Assembly: GCA_044866695.1 (NCBI GenBank)
Contig: JBIOUF010000135.1
Span: 1 to 16,746, forward strand
DNA length: 16,746 bases
From: JBIOUF01 sp044866695
Lineage (GTDB): Bacteria; Actinomycetota; Actinomycetes; Propionibacteriales; Nocardioidaceae
Direction: 5' to 3'
Shown here piece by piece: positions 14,906-16,746 of the stretch (positions within the stretch are counted from its first letter, which is position 1; each line of letters opens with the position of its first letter). The notes beneath the pieces were generated by a model, which saw nothing but the letters and a program-made list of their open reading frames with translations, ran no database searches and had not been told where the DNA came from. Made by a program: the position numbers and the translations under genes.

Positions 14906-16589
14906 GGCCGCTGAGCTCGAGGCGAGGGTGGCGCCGCTGCTGCGCACGATCTACCCAGACCAGCACGACCGGGTGCGGGCCGACCTCGTCACGCTCGCCG
15001 AGCGGTACGGCGGGCGCCTGAGCACGCGGCCCGTGCAGCGACCCAGCCACCGGACCGCCTGCCTGATCACCTACGGCGACGCGGTCCGACGGCCCGGGGA
15101 GGCGCCGCTGCGGACCCTCGGCGCGGTGCTGCGCAACCACGTGGGGACGGCGCTGAGCCAGGTGCACCTGCTGCCGATGTTCCCGTGGACCTCCGACGAC
15201 GGGTTCGCGGTCGTGGACTACCGGCAGGTCGACCCGGCCCTCGGGTCGTGGCAGGACGTCGCCGCGCTGACCGAGAGCCACTCGGTGATGTTCGACTTCG
15301 TCGCCAACCACGCCTCGTCGAGCAGCCCGTGGTTCAGCGGCTGGCTGGCCCACGACCCGGCGTACCGGGGCTTCTTCATCGAGCGGGACCCGGCCTTCGA
15401 CACCTCCCACGTGGTCCGGCCGCGGACGTCGCCGCTGTTCCACGACTACCCGCGACCCGACGGCACGACCGCGACCGTGTGGACGACGTTCGGCCACGAC
15501 CAGGTCGACGTCAACGTGGCCACTCCGGCCGCGCTGCTGGAGCTCACCGATGTGCTGCTGGGGTACCTCGCGCACGGTGCGTCCGCGATCCGGCTGGACG
15601 CGATCGGCTTCCTGTGGAAGGAGTCGGGCAGCACCTGCCTGCACCTGCCGCAGACCCACGCGATCGTCAAGCTCTGGCGCGCCGTCGTGGACCACGTCGC
15701 GCCGGGCGCGCAGCTGCTCACCGAGACCAACGTGCCGCACGCCGAGAACGTCGCCTACTTCGGCGACGGCACCGACGAGGCCAACCTGGTCTACCAGTTC
15801 GCCCTGCCGCCGCTGGTGCTGCACGCGTTCGTGGTGGGCAGTGCCGTCAACCTCGCCGAGTGGGCCGCGGGGATCGGGCCGGTGAGCCCGACCGCCACCT
15901 GGTTCAGCTTCCTGGCCAGCCACGACGGGATCGGGCTGCGGCCGACCGAGGGGATCCTGGACGACGCCGGCCGGCAGACGCTGGTCGACCGCACCCTCGC
16001 GCACGGCGGCCGCGTGTCCATGGCCGCCGGCCCCCGGGGCTCGCGGCGCGTCTACGAGCTCAACGTCAGCTACCTCGACGCGCTGTGCACCCCCGAGGAG
16101 CTGGCCGACGCTGGGCTGGTGGCCGCGAAGGCGCTGGCCGCGCACAGCATCCTGCTCGCCTTCCTCGGGGTGCCGGCGGTCTACTACCACTCCCTTTTCG
16201 GCTCCGGGTCCGATCACGAGGGGATGCGGACCACCGGCATCGCCCGCCGGGTCAACCGCCAGGTCCTCGACGCCGACCGGCTGGCCGCCCAGCTGCGGAC
16301 CGACCCCCGCCGCCGGCTGGTCTTCGAGGGGCTGTGCCACCTGCTGCGGGTCCGCCGCGGTCAGCCTGCGCTCTCGCCGTACGGCACCCAGCGGGTGGAG
16401 GCCCACGACGACCGGGTGCTGGTGCTGCGCCGCGGCGAGGGCACCCCCGACGAGCTGGTCTGCGCCACCAACGTCAGCGACCGGCCGGTCACCCTGCCCG
16501 CCGTCCGCGGCGTCGACGTCCTCACCGGCCGCCCCTGCGACCCGCTCACCCTCCCCCCCTTCGGGTACGCCTGGATCGCCCCGCGCTGA
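14859..16589 (+). CDS. GH13_18 glycoside phosphorylase (glucosylglycerate phosphorylase-like)
   Basis: A 576-residue enzyme of the sucrose phosphorylase subfamily. Typical segments are LITYGDAV, LLPMFPWTSDDGFAVVDYRQVDPALGSW, and RPRTSPLFHDY. The catalytic triad is visible: Asp247 in AIRLDAIGF (nucleophile), Glu289 in LLTETNVPH (acid/base) and Asp356 in FLASHDGIGL. The family transfers glucose from alpha-glucosides to phosphate, giving alpha-glucose 1-phosphate. The loop FLWKESGSTCLHLPQTH and YELNVSYLDAL resemble, from memory, the glucosylglycerate/glucosylglycerol phosphorylases (E. coli YcjM) and not true sucrose phosphorylases, so the acceptor is probably not fructose. GTG 14859 overlaps the previous stop and has GAGGAG at 14845-14850; three further in-frame GTGs follow at 12-nt steps (14871, 14883, 14895), so the true start is uncertain by up to 12 residues. 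Confidence 0.88.
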   Translation: MTRPVTPPVTPPVTRSAAELEARVAPLLRTIYPDQHDRVRADLVTLAERYGGRLSTRPVQRPSHRTACLITYGDAVRRPGEAPLRTLGAVLRNHVGTALSQVHLLPMFPWTSDDGFAVVDYRQVDPALGSWQDVAALTESHSVMFDFVANHASSSSPWFSGWLAHDPAYRGFFIERDPAFDTSHVVRPRTSPLFHDYPRPDGTTATVWTTFGHDQVDVNVATPAALLELTDVLLGYLAHGASAIRLDAIGFLWKESGSTCLHLPQTHAIVKLWRAVVDHVAPGAQLLTETNVPHAENVAYFGDGTDEANLVYQFALPPLVLHAFVVGSAVNLAEWAAGIGPVSPTATWFSFLASHDGIGLRPTEGILDDAGRQTLVDRTLAHGGRVSMAAGPRGSRRVYELNVSYLDALCTPEELADAGLVAAKALAAHSILLAFLGVPAVYYHSLFGSGSDHEGMRTTGIARRVNRQVLDADRLAAQLRTDPRRRLVFEGLCHLLRVRRGQPALSPYGTQRVEAHDDRVLVLRRGEGTPDELVCATNVSDRPVTLPAVRGVDVLTGRPCDPLTLPPFGYAWIAPR

Positions 16590-16613
16590 CCCCCTCCATC
16601 CCCCGGATCCTCG

Positions 16614-16746
16614 CCGAGCCGTCAACTCTGGCGGGCCGAGCCGTCAACTCTGGCGGGCCGAGCCGTCAACTCTGGTGGCGCACACCAAGACCCACGGGTC
16701 GACCCACCAAGACTGACGGCTCGACCCACCAAGACTGACGGCTCGA
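16614..16746. repeat. 22-bp repeat array, three direct units plus three inverted units
   Basis: Three 22-bp units starting at 16614, 16636 and 16658, with core GAGCCGTCAACTCTGG, are followed by three 22-bp units of a second type at 16678 (degenerate), 16700 and 16722, with core CCACCAAGACTGACGGCTC. The second type is the reverse complement of the first with about six changes per unit, so the array is an imperfect palindrome centred near 16680. It starts 24 bp after the stop of the phosphorylase gene and runs to the window edge, where it may continue. It could fold into a long hairpin and act as a transcript end or mRNA stabiliser, or it may be a dispersed repeat family. Confidence 0.85.

Noticed and set aside
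14463..16625. 720-codon minus-strand frame opposite the phosphorylase gene
   Set aside because: Antisense shadow; the plus strand has the GH13_18 catalytic residues and overlapping operon junctions.
16614..16746. CRISPR array
   Set aside because: The 22-bp units are directly adjacent with no unique spacers, change orientation midway, and have no cas genes nearby.

Overview
The window is high-GC DNA with GTG and TTG starts, purine-rich ribosome binding sites and long runs of stop-to-start overlaps. This points to an actinomycete (Actinomycetota). Nothing in it fixes the genus. I see no rRNA, tRNA, CRISPR array, transposase or integrase.

Left part (1-1260): the 3' end of a GDT1/TMEM165-type membrane cation exporter gene, then an unrecognised minus-strand gene (457-1131) bracketed by two nearly identical 92-bp direct repeats (337-428 and 1147-1238) that can fold into hairpins.

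Middle part (1261-6692): a minus-strand pair, a MarR regulator gene and, overlapping it by 4 nt, a large FAD plus 4Fe-4S dehydrogenase of the D-lactate/D-2-hydroxyglutarate type. Divergent from these is an MMPL-family exporter gene with a TTG start and a strong ribosome binding site. The short AT-rich gap between the divergent genes carries a dyad that looks like the MarR operator, overlapping the exporter promoter.

Right part (6670-16589): a carbohydrate locus. A ROK repressor gene (minus) faces a tightly packed plus-strand operon: lipoprotein sugar-binding protein, two CUT1 permeases, an MDR dehydrogenase lacking the usual zinc-site motifs, a Gfo/Idh/MocA oxidoreductase, a GH36-like alpha-galactosidase and a GH13_18 glycoside phosphorylase. 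Almost every junction is a 4-nt GTGA or ATGA overlap. Two tiny ORFs (17 and 21 codons) sit in the operon with their own ribosome binding sites and stop codons overlapping the next start. No ABC ATPase is present, so a shared MsiK-like ATPase is the likely energiser.

The operon resembles, from memory, the E. coli ycjMNOPQRS locus (glucosylglycerate phosphorylase, transporter, guloside 3-dehydrogenase, 4-epimerase, glucoside 3-dehydrogenase). Here the epimerase YcjR is absent and a GH36-like hydrolase is present. This suggests an oxidation-reduction route acting on C3 of an imported glycoside before cleavage. That is the most interesting candidate system in the window.

The window ends in an array of 22-bp repeats (16614-16746), three in one orientation followed by three diverged inverted copies, forming a large imperfect palindrome just downstream of the operon.
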